In this document: positions 24,931-38,100 of the stretch, one piece after another
Layout: every line of letters begins with the position of its first letter
Position numbering within the stretch: the first letter of the stretch is position 1
NCBI GenBank assembly: GCA_002633005.1
Contig: NMRA01000585.1
Coordinates: forward strand, 198,802-262,801
Direction of reading: 5' to 3'
DNA: 64,000 nucleotides
Source of the DNA: Phoronis australis
Lineage: Eukaryota > Phoronida > Phoronidae
Made by a program: the position numbers and the translations under genes
Notes under the pieces: generated by a model
The model's database searches: none
What the model was told of the DNA's origin: nothing
Seen by the model: the letters and a program-made list of their open reading frames with translations, nothing else

Positions 24931-25035
24931 CGGCCGCGACGGACCTGATCGGGTTCCGCGCCACTCAGGCCTGGATAACGAGTCAGTCCGGCCGCGACGG
25001 GCCTGATCAGGTTCCGAGTCACTGGCCGGGATAAC
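24931..25035. repeat. 58-bp GC-rich tandem duplication
   Basis: Two copies start at 24931 and 24989, each beginning CGGCCGCGACGG and containing CCTGATC and GGTTCCG. The composition is far richer in G and C than its surroundings. Confidence 0.65.
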
Positions 25036-26990
25036 AAGCGTTTTGTGTGTTTAGAACTCAAAAAATCACAAGCCTAGATAACACAGATATAAGTTCTCTT
25101 GTCTGTATTTCACGGAAGCATACTTTGAATTTATCTCCGAACAGACCCCAAACTCTTGCAACGCCACCTTGGTAAATTGGCCTGCCGAACTTTGTAGGCT
25201 ACGGTATGTCCAAATACCAATAAATCCGTAACAGCGAAATAAAATATCACGTTTTTATAAGACCTCGGGGGTATTTTTAAGGGTTTTACATCGAAGTTTG
25301 ATGATTTATTGGTGTTAAACGATGAATTCAGGCGATAAGCTGACACCAGTAACCCGTGTTGTGAACTGCTGAACAGACTTCGTGTGAAAGCAATGACGTC
25401 AGTGGATAATTTCAACACCTCCGTCTGCCGACAGGTGTCAGGTAACGCAACCGAACGTGCCATTATCGAGTAGAACTAACTTGATACAAAATAGGTGTTT
25501 TTTTTTGGATGGCATTCTCCTTAAGACGTGTAGTTGAAACTGGAGCAACTGATCCAGTGCAACTTGATCTACCTATCAAACCGGCCGCAGCGGTGTCACT
25601 TGCTCCTAGTCAGTCGTGTATACACACACACTTTTACTCGATCAGCTGTTCCGTGTTAGCTGCGCCGTGCCTGCTGTTTCTCATGTAAATGCGGCTTAAG
25701 ACCTTATTTATTTATTTCTGTAACGACTCCTCCCAACTAGAGGGTATGAAAGATACAAACTGTCATGAAATTACAACTACATTAAGTTTTTAATTACTCA
25801 CATGCAGAAATACATAACATAACGGTAAACAAAACTAACACCCCGGTGGCGGCCCTTGAAATTTGGACAATATCTTTTACTGATATGCGCTCATATATTA
25901 CATGTGGGTGCATATTACCTGCTGTTACAGTTTTCTAAATTATCACTTCGTTTAGGTTTCACGCAACTTTTGATTTTTTCAAGATTTAAATCATAAAATT
26001 CCTTTTTTGATAGCCCGTCATGCAAAAGGCAAACACTTAAAAAAATCTTAACAGCGTTTAATTGTACATAAACATAATAGTGAAAGTTTCGTATGAATCT
26101 GGTCAGCGGTTTTTGCGATATGATTTTTCCAAAGTAAGCTAAATTTGGGGATTTTTAAGATCCAACATAACCTTAACCATATTTAGGTATGAAAATTAGC
26201 TGTCTATACTGTAAAGTCCTAAACTTTAGAGGGCGAATGCTGATCGGATGGTAATGGGTCATCCTATGCTACAAATATGTTTCAAACCTGCTTTTGAATG
26301 GAAGTGAGTCTGCAATAACAAACCAAGTATTTCATAATTCCAATAAATGTGATCAGTTTATATGAATGAATATATTTTACTAAGTGTAAAAAAAACAATT
26401 AATCTGGCCAAGGAAGATAAAGCATGAACGTCGAAAATCAAAGGCAATGCCAAGTGATCAGTTAGTGCTTTTGATGACTGGGGGCATTTCCCGGCCCTAG
26501 CTTTTATTACTCCGGGCGTCAATTGCATTTTTACAGAATGATTTTATTTGAGCGGATTCAATTAAAGTCGATTTCCACTGACGACATGTTGTCTGGTGAA
26601 CGGACTACGTTTTCTCCCAAAACGCCACTTTACAACGCTCCAAAGCGATGTTTTGCGAGAAAATGGACCCGCCTCGAGGTCCAGCTTCACTCGAAGTACA
26701 GTCGGTCCCGCACCCTGGTGACTACCTTTAACAACTGTTTCCATTCCGTTTGCAGTTTGCCCCCGTGCCGAAGACGGTGGCCAAAAGTTCCAATGTCCCA
26801 CGATCACGAGACGAACAATATGCATAGACGACTTTGAGTTATGCAATGGTCATCACGATTGCCCAGGACGGGAAGACGAAGATCCTGGAATGTGTTTATT
26901 TTACAACGTGGTAAGCTAAACATCGGAACTCATCTCGTGGAGCTTCAAAGCTAAATCCATAATGGCTAATAAATTTCTACTGATTACGAA
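25036..26990. other. Non-coding tract, nothing recognised
   Basis: AT-rich sequence. Short open frames near 25131-25463 (-) and 26523-26846 (both strands) lack motifs and overlap one another antisense. Confidence 0.35.
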
Positions 26991-26999
26991 AAATACAAC

Positions 27000-27265
27000 C
27001 CAAAGCATGGGCGGCACAGCACTGAAAAAAGTGTGGGCTGTTGCCCCCCCCCCAACCCCCTATGGTGCGCCACCCATGAAAAGATAACAAGAGCATATCA
27101 TCATAGAAACACACAATCTTACTTGTTTCTAAATAATAGCATGCGCGCACCCAAAGGGAGCTCGGGGGGCTCGAACGAGTCCCCCCATTTGGCGAAGTGG
27201 GCAAAAAGGTCAGCCCCTGAGAAACAAAAAGTCCGAGAAAATGAGACAAAAGTCCACTAAACAAG
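27000..27265 (+). repeat. Repeat family B copy
   Basis: Contains GCGCACCCAAAGGGAGCTCG, CCATTTGGCGAAGTGGGCAA and ACAAAAAGTCCGAGAAAATG. Related copies lie at 16865-17030 (+), 28795-28900 (-) and, more distantly, around the gap at 42440-42700. The family begins near GCGCGCACCC followed by a G run, which probably hampers assembly. Confidence 0.65.
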
Positions 27266-28359
27266 CACAAACACTCAATTCACGAGGGTGTCCCCTTTTT
27301 TATTTTATTTTTTTTAGTCCGCTTTTTGTTACCAAAAGGTCCACATCGTCAGGAATTCGAGCCTCCCCATATTGAAGGCTGGGTGCGCGCATGAATAGTC
27401 ATATAGCAGTTGTACGCCCCGGACTGTGGGCTCTCATTGCATTAATGGTAAGAAAAATGCTGTGCTAAACCTTACACTTTGAAAGAAAATGTTCCTTTCT
27501 TATCCTCCTCAAGCATTGGAGCAAGCTTCAAAACTTTCAACTTGGAGAAATTTTTAGTAATGGTTGAAGACCTATCTTTCTGTCAAAGCTACACTTCGCC
27601 CTGTTTGGCTGGCTAAAAACGAACATTGAATTAGGCCTTTTACTCTAACAAACTCGGTGTAATAATATTCCTCACCGTGATAGGATTTGTTACCAGCTCA
27701 GGTCAAAGATAAGACGTACATGCGCCATTTTCGATTTCGCAATTTACGCTTGGCCAAACCTCAGTAAAGTCTGACAGTAATTTTTTGAGCCACTGATGGT
27801 TCCTATGGCCATAGGCCTACAGTTGACGGGAATGGAATCATGTCACTATAAAGGACCAGTATGATGCCGATTTTATGAGAGCAAAATTTTTCAATTTTTG
27901 ATTTTGGTCAATTAAAGAGAGTGGAATTTAGATTTAGCGTAAAATTCTTTCGGGCTGTGTTGCAAAACGAATTACATCCAGATTGTAAAAAATAATCAGA
28001 GCGCTCTTAACAATATCGTGTGCTCACGGGCACAGCAGTGCACTGGATACCCTCTTATACCACCCAAATGTTCATAGCAATAAAAATGTAAATTGTGTAC
28101 CAACAAGTACATGCGTGTTTATCGATAGGCCTACCGGTACGCCAACCGCAGTGCAATAATTAACGAACACTGTTAAATTATTGAACAGTATTAATTAATT
28201 AATTAAGTGCTTTTCAAAATATCAGTGAATCAAGGAAATGAAAAATGTGACAGCCGGACCAGGCACGAACCTCGCAAGCGAAAGTGGTATAGCGTGGTAT
28301 TACCTGTTAAGTTAATTGCTTTTTAAAGCATATTGAGCCCAACATCGTCGGGTACTTTG

Positions 28360-29150
28360 TTAATTGCCCAACTGTGCTGCGAAGAAGGTTTTCCACAAGT
28401 TTCCGACTTGGAAACGAATGTTCTCTTGCGCAAGTTTGTCACCATATACACAAAAACACTCCGAGTGAATTTCAAAAGTTGGAAACACCAATTTTAGTTG
28501 ATCGAAAACCACTTTTCTGTACATTCCGGCCAGAAAGAGTATGGCAGTTGGCACTAAATAGTGCTTGTGAGCTGCTCTCATTCGTTGAGGAGGTCAGCAT
28601 GATCAAGGTCTTCATCATACACACTCATAAGGTGTTCACAGTTCATGTAGAGCTCCTCAGAATCGAGTGTTTTCAATTCACTGAGGACTGAAAACAAATT
28701 TCCACTGACAGATAGTTCTTCATCTGATCCATCATTGCTGACAAGCTGCACGCTTCGCTTTCGTCATGTAATTGTTGTAGTCAATGAGTTGTGCCGAATT
28801 CCTGCCTTTTGGTGGACTTATGTCTCATTTTCTCTGTGGCGGACTTTTTTTGCCCACTTCGCCAAATGGGGGGAGGGGTGGGAGCATGCGCTTGACCACA
28901 AGGTTTCTGTTCCCAAAATATGAGCATGGAAGGTCCCAGCAGTGCGCAGAAGAGCAAAAAGGGTACAGGGGCTGAACAAAGTCAAAACATTTAACTAGAC
29001 AGCTGCTTCCACTCCCACGAAATTAAGATTGTGACCGGTACTGGTACACGGAAGGCGTTTGTTTGTAGAATCCATACACGTAGTCCTGCATAGACTCCAG
29101 ACATATTTGAAGCATTGTCATACGCTTGACCACGACAGTTTGCCAAGTGG
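28360..29150 (-). pseudogene. Decayed hAT transposase (ZMYM1-like)
   Basis: On the minus strand 29140-29038 reads CRGQAYDNASNMSGVYAGLR, the hallmark of hAT-type transposases and their domesticated ZMYM1 relatives, where this segment follows the first catalytic Asp. Further along (28745-28590) is SELKTLDSEELYMNCEHLM and HADLLNE, resembling the helical region before the hAT C-terminal dimerisation domain. Frames change and stops intervene, and a family B repeat is inserted at about 28795-28900. It is a relic. Confidence 0.6.
28795..28900 (-). repeat. Repeat family B copy inside the hAT relic
   Basis: Reverse complement of the family B core (CCATTTGGCGAAGTGGGCAA and GAGAAAATGAGAC), splitting the hAT relic. 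Confidence 0.6.
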
Positions 29151-29159
29151 AAATATCTC

Positions 29160-31600
29160 GTTTACGAGTCGGCTCACATGAACTACCAAACGACAAGTCG
29201 TGGAAATCGACATTTCGTGAGACCGCTCAAAATAGTTCGACAAGGAGACAATTTACGAAAAATTGAAGCAAATATTATCAGAAGTAGAAATGGTCGTTTT
29301 GCATGATTGCTTTTGAAGCCTGATATTATATCATGTCATGCTTTGTCCGTCTCAAAATACCGCGTGTGGTTATATGTAGAGATAACATTTTGACCGGATC
29401 GTAGTAATATATTTCACGGTAATGGCTTACGAACTAAGCTTAAATGGCGCAAAAGTAGGTGACTGAACCGGGGCTGAGTTTCATAACAAGAATAACGCGA
29501 CGAGACTGAACATGTGCATGGCAATACCTTGAGAAGTTTTACGTGATGTTAGCCTCGCAAGTATATTGTGTCGACGGAACGGGAACCACGCGAGTTTTAA
29601 AATTCTTTTCAAATGTATGATGAAAACAATTTCAGATTTCAGTCTGAAAGCGGTGCGTTCCTGAAATTTTAAGTTAGATGAGTGCATTGGCGGCAGGTCT
29701 GCCGTGGCGATGGGAGTCACATCCTCGAATAGTTGACGACTTCATATCTACCTGTGACATAAACGCTATAGGAGTGTTTTGAAAAAACCAATTATTTGTT
29801 TTAAACTAATTATCATACTTTACTCTTTCAGGTAAATGAGAAATTGCGTCACATGACTCGATCAATTACCGAGAATTAATTAGTCCTCGGTAATCGCCGT
29901 TTTTTCTTCGTGGAAAGAAATGGGACGTCCAGTGGAGGAGGCCTTGCTGAAAACAATGACACAAGTTCATTGAAAACTTGAGAACATTTCTGCGAATCTA
30001 GCTGCTAAGAAGACGGTTTTAGCTGGCGTCTCGATGGGATTACAGTGCGACAATCAACATGAAGGGAAGTGAAGGGTTCTACCACTAGACGGAGCTAGTG
30101 AACGAGATCTACCGACGTCGTTTATCCGGCTGAATGAGAAGTCTGCAATAAATCATTCACAAACTAAAGCAAAATTACAAAACAGATGGCGCATTTCATA
30201 CGGCACTTGCTTAATTCTCATGTAGACGAGATTTCCTTAACACTAAATATCAACAACATTTGCAATAAGATTGATCAACATACTGAATATTGTTGCTTCG
30301 ACGGAGACCCCGCACAGTTGGACGAAACCGTGATTTTGTTAATTGTCAGTCATAGATCTGAATAAATTATTTTTTCCTTAAAACACAGGGAATTTCTTAC
30401 ACGTTTTTATTTCTACAGTTTGTAGGAAACGTTTGCACCACCAACAGCAATATCAGAGGCGTATCGGGGGCGTTCGAGTTGGAAAGTCTTTACGGTATTG
30501 TATGTTCCCCTAAACGGCAAGGTTTCTCACAGTACTGAACAACCATTCAATTTAAACAATTAATTCTGATTAACCAACAGGAAAAAGGTTTCACAATTTC
30601 AAGGGGGGGAGGGGAGAGGCATACATCCACCCAACCGATCTGCACCTGAAATGCACAAGTTCAGATGTGTGCGAAGTACTATCTACCTACAATCTGTAAG
30701 ATTTCCTACCTTATGCAGTGTAACAATCAAGACAAATTTAACAGTAAAGTCACACACGAGAAACGTTATTTTTGTCTGGACACGCAAAACAAAATGTCGC
30801 ATTATCATGATCGTCCATCAGTGACAAACTTTGCTAGGTGATCTAACGATAACAAAGATGATAGTAACACAAAATGCCATTCATGTTTACAAAGAGCATT
30901 GCAAAGTCAATTGTTCTTTATTATATTTCAGATGGTATTCTAATATCATACACATAATGAATAAAAAGTGTACATACATTTAAAACAAAGTCTGACAAAA
31001 TACTTTATCAACAATTAACAAAAACATATTATTTTATTTTGCAATGATCTCTAAGCACAGATTTGATCTTGATCACAAAACAATTAGGATTTCTAAACAC
31101 ATAACCTATAAATCAATAGGATGGTGCTGGGACTGAATTAAGATTATTGCAAGGCAACATAAAGCCTACAACAATACTACAGTTATTGGAATAGATAATA
31201 TACAAAACAATTTAAACAGACAATGCAAACATATTACACTATACTGTTAAAATGGAAAGTCACAAAAACACAAATTATCACAAGTCATATGTTTTCTGAA
31301 CCATTTCCTGTATCTTGACAACCCTGAGTGGGGTTTGAAATAATTACTACTCATAGACAATATTTATCACATACACTGAATCATAAACTATGAAGATGGG
31401 AAGCAAAATTTCAATCTGCCTAGAATAAGGTGCTGAGCTCTATTCAAAATTGATTTCCACTTCTTAAAATTAAAATACAATTATTTATCGGCAATCATCC
31501 ATAACAAATATTAATTACTTCACTTACAAATTCTCACAATGAAAAATAAAAATATATTAATAAAACTAGAACAACATGGTAGAACTGTGATAATACAATA
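29160..31600. other. Non-coding tract, nothing recognised
   Basis: No exon or transposase segment recognised. The part from about 30900 is very AT-rich. A G-rich run (GGGGGGGAGGGGAGAGG) sits near 30605. Confidence 0.35.
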
Positions 31601-31609
31601 ATGGCAAAA

Positions 31610-31615
31610 TTTATT
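31610..31615 (-). terminator. Candidate polyadenylation signal of the TRIM/eIF4G gene
   Basis: AATAAA on the minus strand, about 450 nt past the stop codon at 32063. It is the most convenient candidate, but AT richness makes chance occurrence likely. Confidence 0.3.
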
Positions 31616-32062
31616 CTCATCATGGTCCATTACCCCCAATGGGCTGCATCCAATCCAGCATCAAATCTTCTATACCTGCCTGACCTTAGCGCTCACATGA
31701 CACTATTTGTAAGTGCGCATATCTCTGAATCAAGAGCTACAAACATGGGGCTATCCTGATCCCACCTAGCCTGCATACAAGCTCAAAAGAGATTAACTAG
31801 CTAAATATTCTCTAGGTTGGGACAGTCTCTAAATCTCAGACACCGAAGGCATTAAAGATTGGGACGTGTGGGGGATTTTGGCATTGTATTTTCCAAATAT
31901 CGACACAGGGCTTTGTCTGAGTCAGAAAATGGTGATAATGAATAGTCCCAGAATGATATGGTGGCCTAAATATCATAAATATCATACATATCATTATCAT
32001 TGCTAAAAATTCTTATAACACCACATTACCTACGTCATGGCACACAGTATATTCTTTTATAT

Positions 32063-32155
32063 TCAATCACACAAAAAATCTAACTGCCCTCTGTAACTGT
32101 GGCAGTTGATATATTTAGGCCTTGCTCCTGCTTGATTTCCATTAGGCTTCAGAGG
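32063..32155 (-). CDS. Fusion gene exon 6: terminal exon
   Basis: Begins PLKPNGNQAG, parallel to 'TPLRPLD' right after the eIF4E site in human eIF4G, continues ARPKYINCHS ('INCGPDF' region) and stops at TGA 32065-32063. No strong donor precedes the stop, so the protein probably ends here instead of continuing to a MIF4G domain. Confidence 0.75.
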   Translation of the reverse strand, partial: PLKPNGNQAGARPKYINCHSYRGQLDFLCD

Positions 32156-35100
32156 CTATAAAAACACAAAAAATTCAACAAAAGACAAACAGTACACGTC
32201 TCTCATTTCATTGACTGTTGAATTTGTCAGGTGCCATATCACAAAATGAACATGCTACTAAACACCTGCACCCAGCCAGTTGCATGAAACAGTTCAAAAT
32301 GGTTCCCTAAATCTTGTGTCCTTCTTTACTCAGAGATGTAATATTTTTATCACTTTATCTTTATAATAAGCCCCTCTTTAACAAATGACATTTTTAGTAA
32401 CATAATAAAAAACGAGCCCTTAGTACAATGAAAATAAATAGGGACATGTATGAAAAATCCTCACGATTTGACTCAAAGCCAAAAACTGTCTTAGAAATGA
32501 AGCTAAAATAGCATTACAAAATACAATCAGTGTTTTCACCAGTCCAAAAAAAACCACCAGATTTAGGGAACTTAGTTGGGTCCCTATTTGGGACTGTTTC
32601 ATGCAACCAGGTACCCTGGATAGAGAGTGAAAACAACAACTCCACTTTTTCTTCAGCGATGTGCACTATAACTTTCATCAAGCCAGTATTTTCTTTCAAG
32701 ATAATACGGACTTCCTTGATGTGTGGAGTCAAAACTTAACACAAACTAGTTCGGAACTCACTATTTACCGTATTCGCCCTAATAAGCGCCCACGCCACTA
32801 TAAGTGTCCGCATGCGTTTTCAGACTTTGCTAAAATAAGCGCCCAGCCTATGAACGTGTATATACTCAAAATGCCTAACCTACAGGTCTAAAATTCTACA
32901 GTAACGTCTCCAATTGATCAATGAGATTTGACAGTCCTGAAAAAAATCATTGTGTGTGGAATTTGCAGACCACGACCATCACCGCTATGTCGGTATTTAG
33001 CCGTGACTATACACTTCAAACTTCCACCGTGCCACTTCAAAAAGAACGCAAGTTTTGCTGACCTTGCGAGGGACGTGTCCTAGTACGGTCTGGCCTTTCA
33101 GAACAGATGCAGCGTACTTGTCAAAGGGATTGTATTGTATTGTATGTTTCCCGTACAGATCTTCTCCATCAACAAGGATCCAAATTTGTTTGTTGTACAC
33201 GTGAACCGCGAATCGAAGACTAATAAAAACATGACCGGTGTTAAAGCCATGTAGTCAGGAAGCGCACGCAACATACAAGTGCCTATTCATGAAACGGGTG
33301 ACTAGCATAATATCGCAACAAAATAAATATTGGCATTAATTTCCAACAGTTTCTAACACCGTAGAAAATAAATCCGAAACTAAAAGAGGCGATCCAGGTC
33401 CTCTAAAGGATACAATTGTTTGTCAAAAAGTAGAATAAATATACGTAAATAAAACAACAAAATGGATTACTGAAATTTTCGGATATATTAACATCCATCG
33501 TCAACAGAAACAGAAATAAAGTTCAATCAAACACTATATGACAATTGACATCTGATATATCAGATGAGATCAACAAGTGCTAAATAAATCGCGTCCTGCT
33601 TTTATTACTGCTTGTGTTACGGTTACAATGCACACCTAGATCGGTACATCGGATTTACTCTGGCAAATGAACTCTGACGAAACGCACGCGCTCGCTCACT
33701 CACACATGCAGACAAACTTCAAAAACAAACATCACGTGACAAAAACATTGTGTGTTCGCCCAGAGATATTTCTCCTGTTACGGGATGCAATCTAGCACAA
33801 ATTTGGACTTAATACGCAGTTAATCCCAACTCCAGTGGCGGATTTAGAGGGGGGGGCATGCCCCCTAAAATTCTCCCAGATTCCCTCTGCCAGTTCGGGG
33901 GTGAGAATGTCTAAAGGGCAAAATCCTGGCTAAGGCTAATACTCTGCACTGGTCCCCCCAAAACACAAAATCCTGGATCCGCCCCAGGACTTCACAGGCA
34001 CTCAAAAAATCTTAGGGACGCTATTTTGAAAACTTCAGGAGGACTTCAAGTAATTGTTGAGTCGAAACTAAATTTTAATTCAAGAATTCAAGTTGACCTA
34101 TCGGCGATCGTGAGGCAGCGACGCATGAGTCGGCGAATTTTCGCCCTGGGATTTCAGCACGATTTTTTAAAAAATGATCGTAATTTAACACCTAAGTTCG
34201 ATAGCAATGTACCGCAATTTTGTAGAAAGTCTGTCATAGGTTACAGATGCGTCACAGAGCGTAAATTTGATGAATCCTAGCTTACGATTTCACCCGTTTC
34301 GGAGAACTGGTTTCAACCACTGTGTGCTATATTATGCACCCCCCTCCCGGAAGCGAATTTGTCTATGCGCCCTGGGCGCTTATTAGCGTGAATACGGTAG
34401 GCCTAGAAGCATAGTTGATTCTGGTATTTAGTTGTTCTGAAAACCAATTCAGTGATGGAATATTTTCTTAGTTTATTTTTCAAGACAAAAATTCACAAAC
34501 TACCAGCTAGTCCATTTCTTCACTAATTCATTAAAACAATGCTTAAAACATTTTTTTTCCATTTAAGACAATCACTAACAACTTTCATAAGTATTTTTTC
34601 AAAATGCAATGCTCGCATAGTATGAAGTTATATTTTTTCATTCCATTGCTACCCATAATGTTTTTTAAACTATTACAATGGTCTTCATCGTCTGAAAGTT
34701 TCACAGAAAACTTCCCCTTAATTTTCAGTTATTCTATGGAAATGTATGGCATTGCAAAACATACATTCAAACATTGACATCGATGACAGAAAAAACCAGT
34801 AGGCGGTTAGTAGTTTAATTTCTTGAAAGAATTACAAATGCCCATTTTATGTATTACATAACAAGCACATCATTACCGTATCAACTTACCTCATTCAAAA
34901 TAAGGCCCCAGGGATTTGGCAGATTTGGTTTCCTTAAGGATTCTGGCACAAAACGAAGTCCCAGCAAAAACTCTCGATCGTAAGTTCTAAGTTGCCCTAA
35001 AAGGTTATGTTTACACACAGTGAACAACTGAATCCTCGTCGCATGACATCATCAACTAGAACATGATCCCCACCCTTGACACGCATTTATGAATAGGCTT

Positions 35101-38100
35101 CACTTGCTGCATGGCTAGGGCAGATCATGCAGTGGCCAAAATTCCTTTGATATCCCAAGAGACAAAAGCAACTCGCCTAGCCTAATCTTGGTGTAGCAAA
35201 GTCTGTAAATGCTATTGCCATGTCATGAACATTGGAAGATTGAAAATAAAATCCATCCACTTTGCTTGGACCCCATTAACACAGTACAGGGGGCATGTAT
35301 CACCAGGATTGGGCTTTATGTTGAAATTTCCCAAGGGACAAAACGGCCTGTTGGGTGAGACTTGAAATTAAAATCAAGTGGCCAGGTTATGTCAAATATC
35401 AGAGGACACTCAATGGCTTTTTTGAACCACAGTTGAATTAACCTGCCCCCATTTCACTGAAAATTGACGCCTGCTGGGTTGGCTGGATATTTTGAGTGGC
35501 ATGCATATGCTTGACTTTTGAGTCTGTTCTGAGTAAAATATTGCCAGTTGTTGACCCATTGACCTACTATTCGCTAAGTCGTGGCTTTTCTCAAACCTTT
35601 ACCAGGTGCGCATGCAAAGAAGAGGAGAATTAGAAAGTATCCGAGTCAAAAAATACCTGATAGGTCTGAGGGTAAGGGTTGCTGCTGTTGTCGCGGAAGT
35701 AGAGGTGGGGGAAGTCTAACCGGTACATCATTGAAATGCCGTCTTGGCTGCTGCAAGTAAGAATGAGGTATTTTCAGAGCTGGTGATTTAACAGGAAGGA
35801 AATTCCACATGGGACGTTATCGACCACTTTGTGTATTTAGTCAAACAAATACTAAATTATAGATTTTAAATCCATGTAGAAAGTCTGCATAATTGGATCT
35901 GCCATTAGTTGGGTCACATGGCTAAGTCTTATTAGGAAAGCTAAGCAAAAAAGAAAGGAGTATTCATATTGAAATTGGGGTATCAATAACATAACTATTT
36001 ATTTGATACAAAACTTCAAGGTTAAATTTCAAAAACAAACCGTTACAGTTTTCTAAATTATCATTTACGTAATTCTCCTCAGTATGCAACTATTGCATTA
36101 GGTTATAAAGGCACATTCCTTTTCAATAGCCAATCAAGCAAAAGTGAGTTATACATTTGTGAAAACAATTCCTAACAGCTAAATAAAACATCAAGCTTCA
36201 TATGAATCTGATCAGCTGTTTCTAAAACAAGATGGCTCTGAAGTAAATTATACTTATCTAAGGGTCGTTCATAACTTTAACCAAAAAATAATTTGCATAT
36301 GAGGAAGAATTTTCCAATAACACCCCTGCTGGCCACTTCAATTTCCTAGAAATGTCTAATCAGCTTACTTAATTCCCTTAAAATTACGTAAGTGAAATTG
36401 TATTTTTAAAAAACACAACATATTATGCAGGCATCAAAGTTTAAAAAATTGACAATGAATTCCTAATTTTATTTCATGTTGCATCCTGTTTTTAATAACT
36501 GTAACCAGGTTGACAAGGCATGATGTATTTTTAATTGAGCTTCTTGCTGCATAGCAGGATAATAATGGAGAAGTGAGTGATTTTGGTTTAACAAGTACTC
36601 ATCATTTTGCTCAAGTGTATTATCCTTCAGTCAACTATCTCTAAGATCAAGAAATGCCACTAAATGACCAACCTAGTATTGATTACTGGTAGCTTAAACT
36701 GGCCCTTTTCACAAAGGGATTGAAATTAAACATAGTTATTGCTAGAGACCCTATTCAGCTGAAGAGCACCACAATCTTCATATTAAAGAAATGCCACTGC
36801 TTAGAAAGCTGGTTTTGTGACATTTCTGTCAAAAACACCAAATTTGCCAAGACACCTGGTTGCTATGGTAGCAAAAACCTGGTGATAGATTTACCTAAGA
36901 GAACGACATTGCTCTTTTTCCGATGTACAACAACACCACAACAATACAATAAGCCCATCAAAATTAAGCACTCTAAACTTTGATTGAAAGCTCATAAAGT
37001 TTGGATCTGTATAGATGAAGCTAAGCAGTTGTCTTAAACAATTTTCCCTTTAAAACAATAACTTTGAGCAGACCAAACAGTAACAAAATGCTACACAAAG
37101 AGCAAGATAGATGACTGGATTCAACTTACCTGATAGCGAGAGGTTGCTAACGGGGTGTGGTGGAATTCCAATGCAGAATCTGCTGACCTGGCAGTGGCTC
37201 TGGTAATTCCACTGGAAGATGTTGCATCATCCAATGCCTTCCCGGTCTTTGGATTTACAATAAGCAAAGGCTTACGCTCTCTTCTTGGAAGCACAGGACC
37301 GGAATATGGAGTCATTTCGTGGATACCTACAAAAAATTTAATGAGACAGTTATTCAATTGCTTATGAAATAAATGACTGTAACAGTGGTTGAACAAGAAA
37401 CTTTGTGTTATTTCAAGCATTACAATGTAACAAAATCCGACTTGAATGCATGTTCTTCTTAAATCAACATTAGTTTCTGTATGGTTTCAAGTGCGATTTG
37501 TTTACTAGTATATAATACCGTTTTTTTCTTCCTTTCTTCTATAATTAAATCATCAAAAACTCAATCCATCAAAGAAATGAAAATGATCTCTACTTAAAGG
37601 GCAAAATAATTGTTATACTCAATTCAATTTTAAAATTTTCTATACTGTACCTGGAAATAGAGATCCCATGGGAGCCTCATAGACATCATTTTGATGCTGT
37701 GGGTCCAGGTGCTGATGCACAGTGTCAACTGTATCTAACTGTGACCTTTTCTACAATCAATGCAACTGAACTTCAGTTGTATTTCATCACTAAGAAAATT
37801 GTTTAATCAGTGACAAAACTTCCCTAAACCTCAATGAAACAGAAGTTTGGGGCAAATATAAGACCTAGTCATGCTTTTCTGAAAGACACACCCCTGAATA
37901 CTAATTGAAACATTGAAAAGACGCGATGAGGTGTTGATCTGAAGTGAATTAACTGCAACTGCCGGTTTGGAAAGAGAATTTCAAACTACATAAACTCAAC
38001 AGTGACAATTTACTCGATTTCTAAAAAATAGATAATTATAAACAAGTTCAAATGTCATGTTGCTATATTGATGTCTAATTTTTCATCCAATGTCATAAGC

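Noticed and set aside
25131-25463. 110-codon minus-strand open frame
   Set aside because: No recognisable domain; position near the THAP relic is not enough to call it part of a transposase.
26523-26846. Sense and antisense open frames of about 100 codons
   Set aside because: They overlap fully and neither shows a motif.
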